DNA of 45,891 nucleotides. Origin: Prevotellaceae bacterium. Lineage in GTDB: Bacteria; Bacteroidota; Bacteroidia; Bacteroidales; UBA932. The DNA lies in the NCBI GenBank assembly GCA_031263585.1, contig JAISFN010000011.1:1-45891 (forward strand), written 5' to 3'. Each line of letters begins with the position of its first letter. Position 1 is the first letter of the stretch. Below, piece by piece: positions 8,257 through 17,646 of the stretch. A program made the translations under genes and the position numbers. Below the pieces are notes generated by a model. It was not told where the DNA came from. It searched no databases and saw only the letters and a list, made by a program, of their open reading frames with translations.

Positions 8257-8628
8257 ACTAAAATTGTTTATAAGCCACACACTATGTGTATTTTAATTAA
8301 TTAATTAATAATTATTAAACATATATTTAATGTATATTAAACAAAAATTTAAGGAACAATGTTCAAAGACTTTATGGCCTGAAAATGTATAATGGCATCA
8401 AGTATCATGACATAAAAACTTAATAATAATATAATTAGCGAATAAGTGAATTTGAAAATAACTTTCATATTCTTTAATTTTCTCATTAGCAAATTAACGT
8501 TTTACCATTAACCATTAACAAATTATTCCATTCTCTAATTAAATTAATAATAATAGCTCTCATACCTTTTTTTGAAATACAAAAATAGAAATTTATTTTT
8601 GAGATTATTAAACTTAACTGTTTATATT
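8257..8628. other. AT-rich intergenic stretch
   Basis: These 372 bases hold no ORF I can support. They are rich in TTAATTAATTAA-type runs. Positions 8485-8530 contain tandem-like phrases (attagcaaatta, accattaaccattaac) resembling short low-complexity tracts also found before queA and before the GroES-like gene. Confidence 0.4.
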
Positions 8629-9687
8629 TTAATTGAATGTAAATTGTAAAATTACGGGGTTATGGTCGCTATGCGCAAATTCTAAGTCAATAGTTTGTTT
8701 TTTAATGTATTGTATATTGGGCGAGGCTAAAAAGAAATCGATTAAAGTTTCGGCAGTATGCCCTTTTTTATAGGGCTCGTACAAAAAACGGTTGCTTGCA
8801 TGCCCATCACTAAGCCATTGCCAATCGCTGGGTAAAAAATCGCGAGCTATGTTTAACGGAGTGAAGTATTTGTTGTTCTGCATACTTTTACTTACATCAT
8901 AGTTAATAATCGAATCGGGCAGAGGCGGAATCTGATTCCAATCCCCGCCGGCAATAACATAATTACCTTTATTATATTCACTTACTAATGTTTGTCGCAG
9001 ATACGCCATTTCAACAGCCCGTTTTTCGCTGTCATCAAAGGCCGAGTTATGGGTATTAATTACAAGCAAATCTTTGCCATTACTTAAGGGGTAGCGTGTT
9101 GAAATAAAACAATTATCGAGTAAAAACAAACGTACAGGCCACTTCCCTTGCGCGGGGTAAGCATGTTGAACACACTCCGAAGGCAAGTAACGACTTAACG
9201 TAGCCATGCCCGACTGAACCCTACCCATAGGGTTAAATAACGGAATGGGTACAAAATAAACATCGTAATCTTTTGCAAAAAAGAAAGCATATTGAGGCAT
9301 AGCTTCCGAAATATAGTCGAGCTGATTAATGTTATAACTGCGGTGTGCTTTATAGTCAACCTCCTGAAGCAGTATAATATCCGCCGAATTGTTTTGTTGA
9401 ACTATATTGCAGATATACTCCAGATTTTTAACTGTTTGTTCCCTGGTTGTGCGGGTTTTACGGCCTCCATCGTAAAAAAAGTCCATCCCTGCATCTAATC
9501 CAGCATAACCGGTATTCCATGAGAGTACAGTTAAGGTATCTTTTTTCAAGGGGGTGACCCGATTCTGCGCTAGTATTGTTTCGGTTTCAGGCTTATAGTC
9601 GAGCAAAGTCATTATTTCAATAAAAAGCAAAAGTAAAACAATAATTGCTAAAAGTGTATATAACAGGTATCGGACTATTTTTTTCAT
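8629..9687 (-). CDS. Membrane-anchored endonuclease/exonuclease/phosphatase (EEP) superfamily protein
   Basis: The protein has 352 residues, with one N-terminal membrane helix (about 7-29) followed by an extracytoplasmic EEP domain. The metal and catalytic motifs of the DNase I/exonuclease III/sphingomyelinase fold are present: S-W-N-T-G (Asn58), L-L-Q-E-V-D (Glu109), N-T-H-N-S-A, G-G-D-W-N-Q and the terminal S-D-H-N-P-V. The substrate cannot be told from the fold; phosphodiesters of nucleic acids, inositol phosphates or lipids are all used in this superfamily. The gene is divergently transcribed from the Nim-like gene with back-to-back promoters. Confidence 0.85.
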   Translation of the reverse strand: MKKIVRYLLYTLLAIIVLLLLFIEIMTLLDYKPETETILAQNRVTPLKKDTLTVLSWNTGYAGLDAGMDFFYDGGRKTRTTREQTVKNLEYICNIVQQNNSADIILLQEVDYKAHRSYNINQLDYISEAMPQYAFFFAKDYDVYFVPIPLFNPMGRVQSGMATLSRYLPSECVQHAYPAQGKWPVRLFLLDNCFISTRYPLSNGKDLLVINTHNSAFDDSEKRAVEMAYLRQTLVSEYNKGNYVIAGGDWNQIPPLPDSIINYDVSKSMQNNKYFTPLNIARDFLPSDWQWLSDGHASNRFLYEPYKKGHTAETLIDFFLASPNIQYIKKQTIDLEFAHSDHNPVILQFTFN

Positions 9688-9707
9688 ATAGGATGAATAT
9701 TATATGC

Positions 9708-9715
9708 CAAAATTA
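9708..9715 (-). promoter_or_regulatory. -7 element TAATTTTG for the EEP gene
   Basis: The minus strand reads TAATTTTG, ending 20 bases before the ATG at 9687. Confidence 0.45.
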
Positions 9716-9742
9716 AAAAATATCGGTTTACTTATAAAGTAG

Positions 9743-9750
9743 TATTTTTG
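9743..9750 (+). promoter_or_regulatory. -7 element TATTTTTG for the Nim-like gene
   Basis: TATTTTTG lies 26 bases before the ATG at 9777. It is divergent from the EEP promoter 28 bases away. Confidence 0.45.
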
Positions 9751-9776
9751 CAGCTAAACAAAAACAATAAAATACA

Positions 9777-10247
9777 ATGAGACGAAAAGACCGCAAAATA
9801 ACGGATAAGCATGAAATGCTGGATATTTTAAATAAGGCGGATGCGTGCCGTATTGCCTTTGCCGTAAACAATACGCCTTATATTGTATGTATGAATTTCG
9901 GATACGAATGGGACGGCAAGAGGTTGAAATTATATTTCCATTGTGCAAAAGAAGGCAAAAAGCTGGATTTGATGCGCCGAAATAATTACGTTTGTTTTCA
10001 GATCGATACCGACCACATGCTGGAATATATACCCGAAATTGTTTATTGTACCATGCAATACAAGAGTATAGTAGGCATGGGTTATCTTGAGGAAGTTACC
10101 GATGATGCGGAACGTGTTAAGGGGCTCGATTTGCTTATGCAGCATCACGGACACAATGCACCAGCACAATATCCCGAAGCCTCATTAAAACAGACTATGG
10201 CGCTGTGCCTAAAAGTATCCGAAATATCAGCTAAAAAGAAAGCTTAA
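9777..10247 (+). CDS. Pyridoxamine 5'-phosphate oxidase-fold protein, Nim (nitroimidazole reductase)-like
   Basis: This 156-residue protein has the flavin-binding split-barrel of the PNPOx superfamily. It has a basic start (MRRKDRKI), then A-C-R-I-A-F-A, P-Y-I-V-C-M-N-F-G-Y and the diagnostic Y-F-H-C-A-K-E-G-K-K-L-D-L-M, in which the His/Lys residues contact flavin or cofactor in NimA-like proteins. Members range from Nim 5-nitroimidazole reductases to generic FMN proteins, and resistance activity cannot be inferred from sequence alone. The length is normal for the family. It stands alone between the EEP gene and queA. Confidence 0.85.
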   Translation: MRRKDRKITDKHEMLDILNKADACRIAFAVNNTPYIVCMNFGYEWDGKRLKLYFHCAKEGKKLDLMRRNNYVCFQIDTDHMLEYIPEIVYCTMQYKSIVGMGYLEEVTDDAERVKGLDLLMQHHGHNAPAQYPEASLKQTMALCLKVSEISAKKKA

Positions 10248-10365
10248 AAGGAATTTGCCAATGCGCTGATGTGTTTATTTGTTTATTTACTGACATACAA
10301 ATGCACTAATTATCGTATTATCCCATTAGCATATTGATAAATCAACAAATCAATACCTTAACTAT

Positions 10366-11547
10366 ATGATTCCAGATATTTCTATAAACAAATTTACATA
10401 TGAGTTGCCCGACGAGCGTATAGCCAAGTTCCCGCTGGCCGAACGCGACCAATCAAAATTATTACTGTATTGGAAAGGACAAATATCCGAAGATATATTT
10501 TTGCATATCAGCGATTATTTCAATCCGGGCGACATGCTGGTATTTAACAATACCAAAGTTATTCATGCCCGTTTAGTATTTTATAAAAATACCGGGGCGC
10601 GGATTGAAGTGTTTTGCATGGAACCTGTCAGCCCATCGACTTTTGAACAGGCCTTAGCATCCAAAAATACGTGTACATGGCTTTGCATGATAGGTAATTT
10701 TAAAAAATGGAAGAATGATATTTTAAGTATTGGTTATAAAAATACAACACTAACCGCGGAAAAACTTGAAGTTAATGATACCGGAGTAATTGTACGTTTT
10801 GCATGGGAGGGAACAGTCAGTTTCGGAGAGTTAATGGAGCATTGCGGGGCAATACCGATTCCTCCTTACTTAAAGCGGGAGCCGGAAGATATTGATAATA
10901 CCCGTTATCAAACAGTATATTCAAAGTATAAAGGTTCGGTTGCCGCACCTACCGCCGGTTTACATTTCACCAATAGCGTTTTAGCAAAGTTGAAACATAA
11001 CGGTGTCGATATAGAAGAACTTACGCTGCATGTTGGTGCGGGAACTTTCAAATCTGTTAAAGCGGATTTTATTGCCGGACATGAGATGCATATCGAACAT
11101 TTCAGGCTTAAGCTTGAAGTGTTGGAAAAATTAATTTCCAAAGCCGGTGATATTATCTCTGTGGGTACTACGTCGATACGTATGCTTGAGAGTTTATACT
11201 GGCTGGGGCTGAATATAAAAAAAACAGGCGTGCGGCATGTCGGGCAATGGCAACCATACGAAAACGAGGAAGATACATCCGTAACAGAAGCATTATATAA
11301 TATTATGGGATACATGAAGAAGGAAAAATTGACGGAGCTTGACGCATCGACCCAGATAATGATTGTTCCTTCGTATCGTTTCCGAATGATTAAAGGGCTG
11401 GTAACTAATTTCCATCAACCTCAAAGCACATTACTGTTATTGATAGCAGCCCTTATCGGCAACAATTGGCGAAAAATTTATGATTATGCACTGCAACACA
11501 ATTTCCGTTTTTTAAGTTACGGAGACAGTTCATTATTATTGCCTTGA
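10366..11547 (+). CDS. queA: S-adenosylmethionine:tRNA ribosyltransferase-isomerase
   Basis: QueA transfers the ribosyl moiety of SAM to preQ1 in tRNA anticodons, forming epoxyqueuosine at the wobble base. The 393 residues show the family's landmarks: Y-E-L-P-D-E-R-I-A near the N-terminus, G-D-M-L-V-F-N-N-T-K-V-I-H-A-R, C-G-A-I-P-I-P-P-Y-L-K-R, G-S-V-A-A-P-T-A-G-L-H-F-T and L-H-V-G-A-G-T-F, then T-N-F-H-Q-P-Q-S-T-L-L-L and Y-G-D-S-S. The protein is about 40 residues longer than the E. coli enzyme because of insertions in the middle. No other queuosine gene is nearby. Confidence 0.95.
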   Translation: MIPDISINKFTYELPDERIAKFPLAERDQSKLLLYWKGQISEDIFLHISDYFNPGDMLVFNNTKVIHARLVFYKNTGARIEVFCMEPVSPSTFEQALASKNTCTWLCMIGNFKKWKNDILSIGYKNTTLTAEKLEVNDTGVIVRFAWEGTVSFGELMEHCGAIPIPPYLKREPEDIDNTRYQTVYSKYKGSVAAPTAGLHFTNSVLAKLKHNGVDIEELTLHVGAGTFKSVKADFIAGHEMHIEHFRLKLEVLEKLISKAGDIISVGTTSIRMLESLYWLGLNIKKTGVRHVGQWQPYENEEDTSVTEALYNIMGYMKKEKLTELDASTQIMIVPSYRFRMIKGLVTNFHQPQSTLLLLIAALIGNNWRKIYDYALQHNFRFLSYGDSSLLLP

Positions 11548-11956
11548 TTATATAATAGACATTTTATTCAATAAGATTTGAGATTGATGATTATGAGTAA
11601 AATAAAATTAGCATTTTTAAAATTGACTGAAAATAAGCGAAATACAAAACAGCATATATTGTAAGTTGCTGATAATAACACATGATAATCTTTTATTGAA
11701 TATAAACTTTAATGTTTAATGAATGTTTACAAAAACATTGCTATCATTTGGTATATTAAGTTTATAAAGGAATTTATTACTATATTTTGTCATCCTGAGT
11801 GAAACGAAGGATCTCTTTATTTAATTGGAATACAAGATGCTTCACTGGAGTTCAGCATGATAACGAAAAATAGAGCCTTAATTAATATTAATTACTTATC
11901 ATGCCTTTAAAAATTTTAAATTATATAACCATCAGTATTATTTTAGTTTAATCGAT
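11548..11956. other. Intergenic stretch with one REP-like element
   Basis: This AT-rich region separates queA from the AraC gene. Apart from the palindromic repeat at 11789-11862 and a 23-residue ORF at 11593-11664 that I do not trust, nothing is recognised. Confidence 0.4.
11789..11862. repeat. REP-like palindromic repeat, copy 1
   Basis: It begins GTCATCCTGAGTGAAACGAA and ends TTCACTGGAGTTCAGCATGAT, so the two ends form an imperfect hairpin. The same core (TCATCCTGAA-GAA-GAAGGA) recurs at 23685, 29823, 36067 and 42850. Confidence 0.75.
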
Positions 11957-12844
11957 ATGAATGAATCATCTGCCATTTTTAATGATTATGTAAGGCTTAC
12001 TAACCCTGAATATATATTTAATAACCAGATTTTTATAAAAGAAATAAAAGGTAGCAACTCCTTGCGTAAATCCGAGGTTATGCGCCTTGATGCATTTTCA
12101 ATATTTCTGGTATGCAGGGGTGAGATGCACTTGAATATTGATTATCTGGCTTATCAATTGAAAAAGAATATGATACTTACACTTATAGATCTTCACATTA
12201 CTGAAAATATCAATATGAGTTCCGATTTTATGGGATATCATATTTTAGTATCTAAAGATTTATTAAGTGAAAGTTTACGGGATGTAAGGTCTTTTCCTAT
12301 CCCAATGGAACCGATGTGCACACAACCCATTAAAACAATCAGTGATAACGAACTAAAATTATTACTGGGAATTATTGACCGTATGGTAAACTATATAAAA
12401 AATGAAAACCATGTATTTCAACAGAATCTGGTTCGAAGCGAGTTGAACATTTTTGTATTTGAGATAATCGCTATTCTCGTCAAAAATGCAAGAGCCACAA
12501 TATCCAAAAGTGATTTGAACCGAAAGGATAAAATTATCGGGGAATTTATACGCTTGCTATTACAAAATTTTAAAGAAAAGCACAAAGTTTCTTTCTACTC
12601 AAACAAATTGCACATTACCCCTGAATATTTATCCAAAATAATGAAAGTATTTAGCGGAAAAACTGTAAACAAATGGATTTGCGATGCATTGGTTGCTGAA
12701 GCTAAAATTTTGCTACGCAGGCCAAGGGTTACAGTACAACAAGTTGCTGATATACTAAATTTTTCCGATCAATCATCATTCAGTAAATTCTTTAAAAAAC
12801 ATACCGGAAAATCACCTTTGGAGTATAAAAATTCACTTAATTAA
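11957..12844 (+). CDS. AraC-family transcriptional regulator
   Basis: The protein has 295 residues. An N-terminal cupin-like sensor domain (about 25-110, with L-V-C-R-G-E-M-H-L-N-I) is followed by a linker helix and a C-terminal double helix-turn-helix (about 195-292). The HTH shows F-Y-S-N-K-L-H-I-T-P-E-Y-L-S, V-N-K-W-I and the signature F-S-D-Q-S-S-F-S-K-F-F-K-K-H-T-G-K-S-P. AraC proteins usually activate neighbouring genes on effector binding, but none of the neighbours is an obvious target. A decayed relative lies tail-to-tail downstream. The start at 11957 gives a full cupin domain. Confidence 0.9.
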   Translation: MNESSAIFNDYVRLTNPEYIFNNQIFIKEIKGSNSLRKSEVMRLDAFSIFLVCRGEMHLNIDYLAYQLKKNMILTLIDLHITENINMSSDFMGYHILVSKDLLSESLRDVRSFPIPMEPMCTQPIKTISDNELKLLLGIIDRMVNYIKNENHVFQQNLVRSELNIFVFEIIAILVKNARATISKSDLNRKDKIIGEFIRLLLQNFKEKHKVSFYSNKLHITPEYLSKIMKVFSGKTVNKWICDALVAEAKILLRRPRVTVQQVADILNFSDQSSFSKFFKKHTGKSPLEYKNSLN

Positions 12845-12853
12845 TAGCTGATT

Positions 12854-13381
12854 CTATTCCTTTTGGAAACCGCAAGGAGTAACTCCCGTGTGCTTTTTAA
12901 AATATTTTCTGAAAAAAAGACGGGCTGGGAAAATTCAGATTATAAGCAAGCTCTTGAATACTTATTTCACTATGCCTAATTAATTTTTTAGCTTCCATAA
13001 TAACATATTCATCAATTCCTTCGCTAGCGCTTTTTCCACTTACCTCTTTCACAATCAACGACAAGTATTTGGGAATAAAAAAGCTGATCGGCATAAAAAT
13101 CGATATTCCGTTGATTTTTGCAGTATTTTCTCAGTAATTCCAAAAAGCCTTTTGTATGATAATTTTTCCGGCTTTTAATAAATAGAAATGGTCATATTAT
13201 TTATAGAAATTATACTTCCCTGATTTTTAAATATCATCGAACCTTTCGATATTACACATTCATCCAGATTAACAGTATTCAGCGAACCTCTCTCTATACA
13301 AATGGCAACGGCTAATCCGTTGACTTTAAGAGCCTGTTTAAACAATAAATTTTGTTTTATATCATTTGAAAAGATAAGCAT
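12854..13381 (-). pseudogene. Decayed AraC-family regulator
   Basis: The remnant is spread over two frames. 13381-13175 encodes part of a cupin domain (L-F-K-Q-A-L-K-V-N-G-L-A-V-A-I-C). 13170-12854 encodes an AraC HTH: F-Y-A-D-Q-L, then I-P-K-Y-L-S-L-I-V-K-E-V-S-G-K, then N-L-N-F-P-S-P-S-F-F, then R-K-Y-F-K-K-H-T-G-V-T-P and a stop. Joining these pieces needs removal of one T from a T6 run near 13073 and one from a T7 run (12912-12918, A7 on the plus strand). About 100 residues between cupin and HTH are also missing. So the gene is broken beyond simple frameshifts. It is similar in type to the intact AraC gene beside it. Confidence 0.75.
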
Positions 13382-13737
13382 GTCATTAGTTATTCCCTGT
13401 ATATCTGTTATTTCTTTAATTTACTGAATAAATACGTTTTGTATCCCTGTATTTTCAATAATGCTATACTATTTTATACGTTATTCCTATAAACCATTAT
13501 AATGCAAAATTATAACGGATCTATAAAAACTAAAATAGTTTAAATAGTTTTATTTATGTCTAAAATTTAACAAATACATTTTTTTTACTCATATTATAGA
13601 TTTATATGAAATAAATATGCTCATTATTGAATTACTAAAATTAACGAAAAAGAAAATATGCTAAGAGTCAACTTAAATTTTATATCTTTACTGTTTGAGT
13701 ATTTGTATCAAACATTTTACTTTAAAATAATTATTAT
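13382..13737. other. AT-rich intergenic stretch before the aminopeptidase gene
   Basis: No ORF or repeat is recognised. TATCTTTA at 13683-13690 is one base off the TAnnTTTG -7 consensus and lies 47 bases before the ATG at 13738, a candidate promoter. Confidence 0.35.
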
Positions 13738-15522
13738 ATGAATACCATAATCGAACGTATTGCCGCACTACGGCTATGGATGAAAGAACAACACATCGAT
13801 ACTTTCATAATCCCCAGTAACGACCCGCATTTCAGCGAATATATTGCAAACCATTGGAAAAGCCGGACATGGATCAGCGGTTTTACAGGCTCGGCAGGTA
13901 CGGTTGTTGTTACGGCTAAAAATGCAGCTTTATGGACCGATTCGCGTTATTTTTTGCAGGCCGATAAACAATTAAACGATACAGGAATTGAACTGAAAAA
14001 ACTGAAAATGCCCGGAACCGAAAGTATTAAGCAATGGTTGCAAAACCAACTGGCAGGTGGTTCTAAAGTCGGTATCGATGGTAAATTGTTTTCGGTTACC
14101 GAATATAAATACTTAAAAAAATCATTAGCTCCTTTAGAACTGCTAATTACAACCGATCCTTTTATCGATATATGGAAAGACAGGCCCAAGCTACCGAATG
14201 AAAAGGTTTATTTACTACCCGATGAAATTACTGGAAAAAACAGAAAAGATAAACTGAACAATGTTATACAAGCAGGCAAATTTAACAATTCCGTTTACAT
14301 TGTAACGGCTTTAGACGAAATCGCCTGGCTTTTGAATTTGCGGGGCAACGATGTTAAATTCAATCCTGTTGCGATATCCTATGCTGTGATTGATTTTCCT
14401 GCGGTTCATTTATTTATAGCTTCCGATAAATTACCAGACAACGACCGTACAATGCTTGAAAAAGACGGTACACATATTCATCCTTATTCGATGTTTGACG
14501 AATTCCTGCATCAAACGGATAAAAATAAGCAGGTTATTGTTAATCCCCACAAATTGGACATACATGCTTATAATATATTATATAATAACGGTATACAGAT
14601 AAAAGAAGAAACGGATGCTAACGGTGTAATAGCCTCGCTTAAAGCAATAAAGAATGAAACTGAAATTGAAGGCTTCCGTAAAGCTATGGTTGCCGATGGT
14701 GTTGCCATGGTTAGGTTTTTAAGGTGGCTGGAAGAAAATGTAGGTATTAATCCGGTTACAGAAATCAGCGCAGGTGAAAAATTATACGAATTTCGTGCGC
14801 AACATCCCGATTTTGTGGACGAAAGTTTCGGGGTTATATCGGCATATAAAGATCATGGGGCATTGCCACATTACTCGGCAACCGGTGAAAGCAATGTCGA
14901 GCTTAAGCCAGAAGGTTTCTACCTGGTCGATTCGGGAGGGCAGTACCGCTACGGGACAACCGATATTACCCGTACCATACATCTGGGAACCCCGACATCG
15001 CACGCCAAAGAAGATTACACCCTGGTGCTGAAAGGGATGATAAATTTAAGCCGTGCTAAGTTTCCGGCAGGTACGCGAGGAACACAGCTCGACATTTTAG
15101 CCCGCATATTTTTGTGGAATAAGGGCAAAAACTTTTTACACGGAACAGGACACGGTGTAGGGCATTTTTTAAATGTGCACGAAGGCACGCAAAGCATACG
15201 CATGGAAGAAAACCCTGTAGTATTACAACCGGGTATGGTTACATCCAACGAGCCTGCGGTTTATATATTTAAGCAATACGGTATCCGTACCGAAAATTTA
15301 ATAGCTTGCCGGAAATTCGAACAAACGGATTTCGGTGATTTCTACGAATTTGAAACGCTAACGCTTTGTCCGATTGAAACCAAGCCAATTGACATGTTGT
15401 TACTTGAAAAGGATGAACGCGAATGGCTGAACAATTATCACGAAATGGTGTTTGATAAGTTATCGCCATTTTTATCGGAAGACGAGAAAAATTGGTTACA
15501 GGAAAAAACAAAAGCGATATAA
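13738..15522 (+). CDS. Xaa-Pro aminopeptidase (M24B, aminopeptidase P family)
   Basis: This 594-residue cytosolic metallopeptidase removes N-terminal residues preceding proline. It has two creatinase-like N-domains (about 1-300; P-S-N-D-P-H-F-S-E-Y near the start, A-L-W-T-D-S-R-Y-F) and a pita-bread catalytic domain (about 310-530). The metal ligands are visible: the Asp of Y-L-V-D-S-G-G-Q-Y and of T-T-D-I-T-R-T, the His of H-G-T-G-H-G-V-G-H-F, the Glu of S-N-E-P-A-V-Y and of R-T-E-N-L. A C-terminal extension is typical of the long three-domain subfamily. The DUF6928-like gene follows 19 bases later. Confidence 0.95.
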   Translation: MNTIIERIAALRLWMKEQHIDTFIIPSNDPHFSEYIANHWKSRTWISGFTGSAGTVVVTAKNAALWTDSRYFLQADKQLNDTGIELKKLKMPGTESIKQWLQNQLAGGSKVGIDGKLFSVTEYKYLKKSLAPLELLITTDPFIDIWKDRPKLPNEKVYLLPDEITGKNRKDKLNNVIQAGKFNNSVYIVTALDEIAWLLNLRGNDVKFNPVAISYAVIDFPAVHLFIASDKLPDNDRTMLEKDGTHIHPYSMFDEFLHQTDKNKQVIVNPHKLDIHAYNILYNNGIQIKEETDANGVIASLKAIKNETEIEGFRKAMVADGVAMVRFLRWLEENVGINPVTEISAGEKLYEFRAQHPDFVDESFGVISAYKDHGALPHYSATGESNVELKPEGFYLVDSGGQYRYGTTDITRTIHLGTPTSHAKEDYTLVLKGMINLSRAKFPAGTRGTQLDILARIFLWNKGKNFLHGTGHGVGHFLNVHEGTQSIRMEENPVVLQPGMVTSNEPAVYIFKQYGIRTENLIACRKFEQTDFGDFYEFETLTLCPIETKPIDMLLLEKDEREWLNNYHEMVFDKLSPFLSEDEKNWLQEKTKAI

Positions 15523-15541
15523 TAATCTAATCAATAATAAT

Positions 15542-16153
15542 ATGGGTTGGAAAGCATCAATGATAATCATTCAAAATCCTGATAATGTTAAGGATGATGA
15601 TATAATATTAAAAGCCTTTGGCATGGGACAGCGCAAATATGCATGTAATACAACGTTGGACGAATGCATATACCCGCGCGATGAAAGTATCAACATTGCG
15701 TATTACAACGGTAGCATAATTATTTGCGATGATTTTCAATTATCGGGTAAATTCATTATGGAAGAGATATCTACCGAAGAGCGTACAATTATCAAACTGT
15801 TCCCCGACTCGGAAATATTAACCGTATCATGCCTTAGTCTTACAACCTTTCATGGATACTCGTTAATAAGAAACGGCAAGCGAGTAAGGGCCAAAGCTAT
15901 GAGTGCCGATGACGGATTTTATATAAACATTGGCGATCCGATTGAGGAAGAAAAAGCCATTTATGCACAAGGTGAACTCCGGCATGGTAAATATTACTGG
16001 ACACACGAAGATAACGAATATACCGAAGATCAACTTATGGAGGATTTTACTTTTGGCATAGCAAAACGCTTATTGGGCGTGCGGATTGACGAGTCGGAAG
16101 GCGAAGAACTTATGGATGAGGTATTGTTTAGTAAATATACCAAGTATGCCTGA
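15542..16153 (+). CDS. DUF6928-like protein of unknown function
   Basis: The product has 203 residues from the ATG at 15542. The longer frame from 15452 would overlap the aminopeptidase and adds a non-conserved lysine-rich start. The layout recalls the DUF6928 family: M-G-W-K-A-S at the N-terminus, then I-Y-P-R-D-E-S-I-N with I-I-C-D-D, then a strand pair around H-G-Y-S-L-I-R-N-G-K-R-V-R and D-D-G-F-Y-I-N-I-G-D-P. I recall this resemblance rather than having tested it. There is no signal peptide or membrane helix. The C-terminus is acidic. The gene probably shares a transcript with the aminopeptidase. Confidence 0.6.
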   Translation: MGWKASMIIIQNPDNVKDDDIILKAFGMGQRKYACNTTLDECIYPRDESINIAYYNGSIIICDDFQLSGKFIMEEISTEERTIIKLFPDSEILTVSCLSLTTFHGYSLIRNGKRVRAKAMSADDGFYINIGDPIEEEKAIYAQGELRHGKYYWTHEDNEYTEDQLMEDFTFGIAKRLLGVRIDESEGEELMDEVLFSKYTKYA

Positions 16154-16262
16154 TGGTAATTTTCATGCTCGTTCATATATATGATACTGTTACCTTAAAA
16201 AACACTGTAAAGGCGCACAAACATGCGTCTCCACAAGTATAAAACCGGTAATAATTTTATAT

Positions 16263-17549
16263 TCACCTGATTGTTGAGTACGTATTTATGCGGTCGAACC
16301 CAACCAAACGATCATATCGGTCGGCATACGAGCGGTAATAAATATAAATATTGTAATTATTTTCGGTATCGGCAAAACAACCGTCAATAGGCTCTGATAC
16401 TATCTCTCCGTCATTCTTCAATATCACATAGCGGTAGTTATAATAACCCTGCTTTAAGCTTTGCGTGGTTTCGTACTGGCTAAGCTCAGGGTCATATATC
16501 AGCTCATACCGGCTATCGATATTCCAGTCGGTAAATTCGCCCATTAAAAATACCCGGCCGTCAACAAAAGGCATGATGGTTAGCAATGTAAAAAACACTT
16601 CGGCATAATCGGCTTCGATATTCGGATAGTTGGTTAAATTGGCGCCAATTACGTATTTCCCGTTATTATCCTTATTAGCCATATAACGCGTAGTACGTAT
16701 TTTATCTTCGTTTAGTAATATACGGTATGTGCCTTGCTCTACACGAATACTATTAACCCCCATGCCCGTAAACGAATTGTTACGGATATCGAATGCACGA
16801 AACTCGTTATTCCCCGGAAACAGGTTTTTATCGGAACGCGTATACTCCGTAAGTCCCGGTTGTGTAAATGCCGGTAAAGGGTTATCCATACCCGGTATCC
16901 GTGCCGAATTTTGCTCGATACGTACTTTAAGCTCCATAAATGCATCGTTAACCTGTAACGTCGGGTGCGATACGCTAAAGTCAATTTGCTGCATGCAACG
17001 CTGGTTATTAAGTGGCGAATTACGCATATTGGCTGTAATCCTAGTCAGCGGTTCTACAAACGAAAAGCCCTTTTGCAGAAGTAATTCACGTGTTTCTGCA
17101 TCAAAAATCTTTATAATGTAATTGCCCGATATCTTAAGTCGCACATCTTTGTTGGGAATAGTTAACGATATGTTATTGTAGCTGGTACGTGTATTCGATG
17201 AATAATTAAACTCATTAATCTGGGTTTCGGGGAAACCGCTCATATAATCGGTCATCATCAACCTATCGTCATTCCAATCGGCATCGCAATGTATTATACT
17301 ATAAAAAAAGCGCCGCGATTCGTTTGCTAAATCGTCGAACATTAACGTCAACGTTTCATTGGAACGCAATGTAATAATCGGATCCGAAATTTCATTTCCT
17401 GTTTTAAATATCCGGGCGGTTTTAATGTTGCTGTCGTAACAATAATCCCGAAATCCTATTTGTTTATATACTCCCGCACTGTTTTGTGCCGAAATATTTG
17501 TAAAAAACAGCAATAAAATAAATAATATCAAATACTTGCCCCATTTCAT
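16263..17549 (-). CDS. Type IX secretion system plug protein (DUF5103)
   Basis: The 428-residue protein has a signal peptide (about 1-21, ending I-S-A-Q). The N-terminal half matches DUF5103 proteins: an Ig-like start, L-T-L-M-F-D-D-L, the conserved Y-S-I-I-H-C-D-A-D-W-N and D-Y-M-S-G-F-P. In the C-terminal part, M-G-E-F-T-D-W-N and L-K-Q-G-Y-Y-N-Y-R-Y form an early-set-like domain. In Bacteroidetes this family plugs the periplasmic or outer side of the SprA/Sov translocon of the type IX secretion system. It is transcribed divergently from a T9SS cargo-type gene across about 97 bases, consistent with T9SS function in this organism. Confidence 0.9.
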   Translation of the reverse strand: MKWGKYLILFILLLFFTNISAQNSAGVYKQIGFRDYCYDSNIKTARIFKTGNEISDPIITLRSNETLTLMFDDLANESRRFFYSIIHCDADWNDDRLMMTDYMSGFPETQINEFNYSSNTRTSYNNISLTIPNKDVRLKISGNYIIKIFDAETRELLLQKGFSFVEPLTRITANMRNSPLNNQRCMQQIDFSVSHPTLQVNDAFMELKVRIEQNSARIPGMDNPLPAFTQPGLTEYTRSDKNLFPGNNEFRAFDIRNNSFTGMGVNSIRVEQGTYRILLNEDKIRTTRYMANKDNNGKYVIGANLTNYPNIEADYAEVFFTLLTIMPFVDGRVFLMGEFTDWNIDSRYELIYDPELSQYETTQSLKQGYYNYRYVILKNDGEIVSEPIDGCFADTENNYNIYIYYRSYADRYDRLVGFDRINTYSTIR

Positions 17550-17629
17550 ATGCTAAACAATTTAGTCTAAAAGTACTAAAAACTTTAGCAAAGAATTTAG
17601 TCAGTATGTTTTTTAAGTATTAAATTTTG

Positions 17630-17637
17630 TAAATTTG
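17630..17637 (+). promoter_or_regulatory. -7 element TAAATTTG
   Basis: TAAATTTG matches TAnnTTTG. It lies 10 bases before the ATG at 17647 and 19 before the ATG at 17656, favouring the second ATG or a very short leader. Confidence 0.45.
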
Positions 17638-17646
17638 TACTTTATA

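Noticed and set aside
11593-11664. 23-residue ORF in the queA-AraC gap
   Set aside because: It is too short, with no promoter or conservation argument.
15452-15541. Upstream start for the DUF6928-like protein
   Set aside because: It overlaps the aminopeptidase coding sequence by about 70 bases and is not family-like.
16211-16230. AGGCGCA/TGCGTCT hairpin as terminator of the T9SS plug gene
   Set aside because: On the required strand one pair becomes C-A and the stem is short. Evidence is insufficient.
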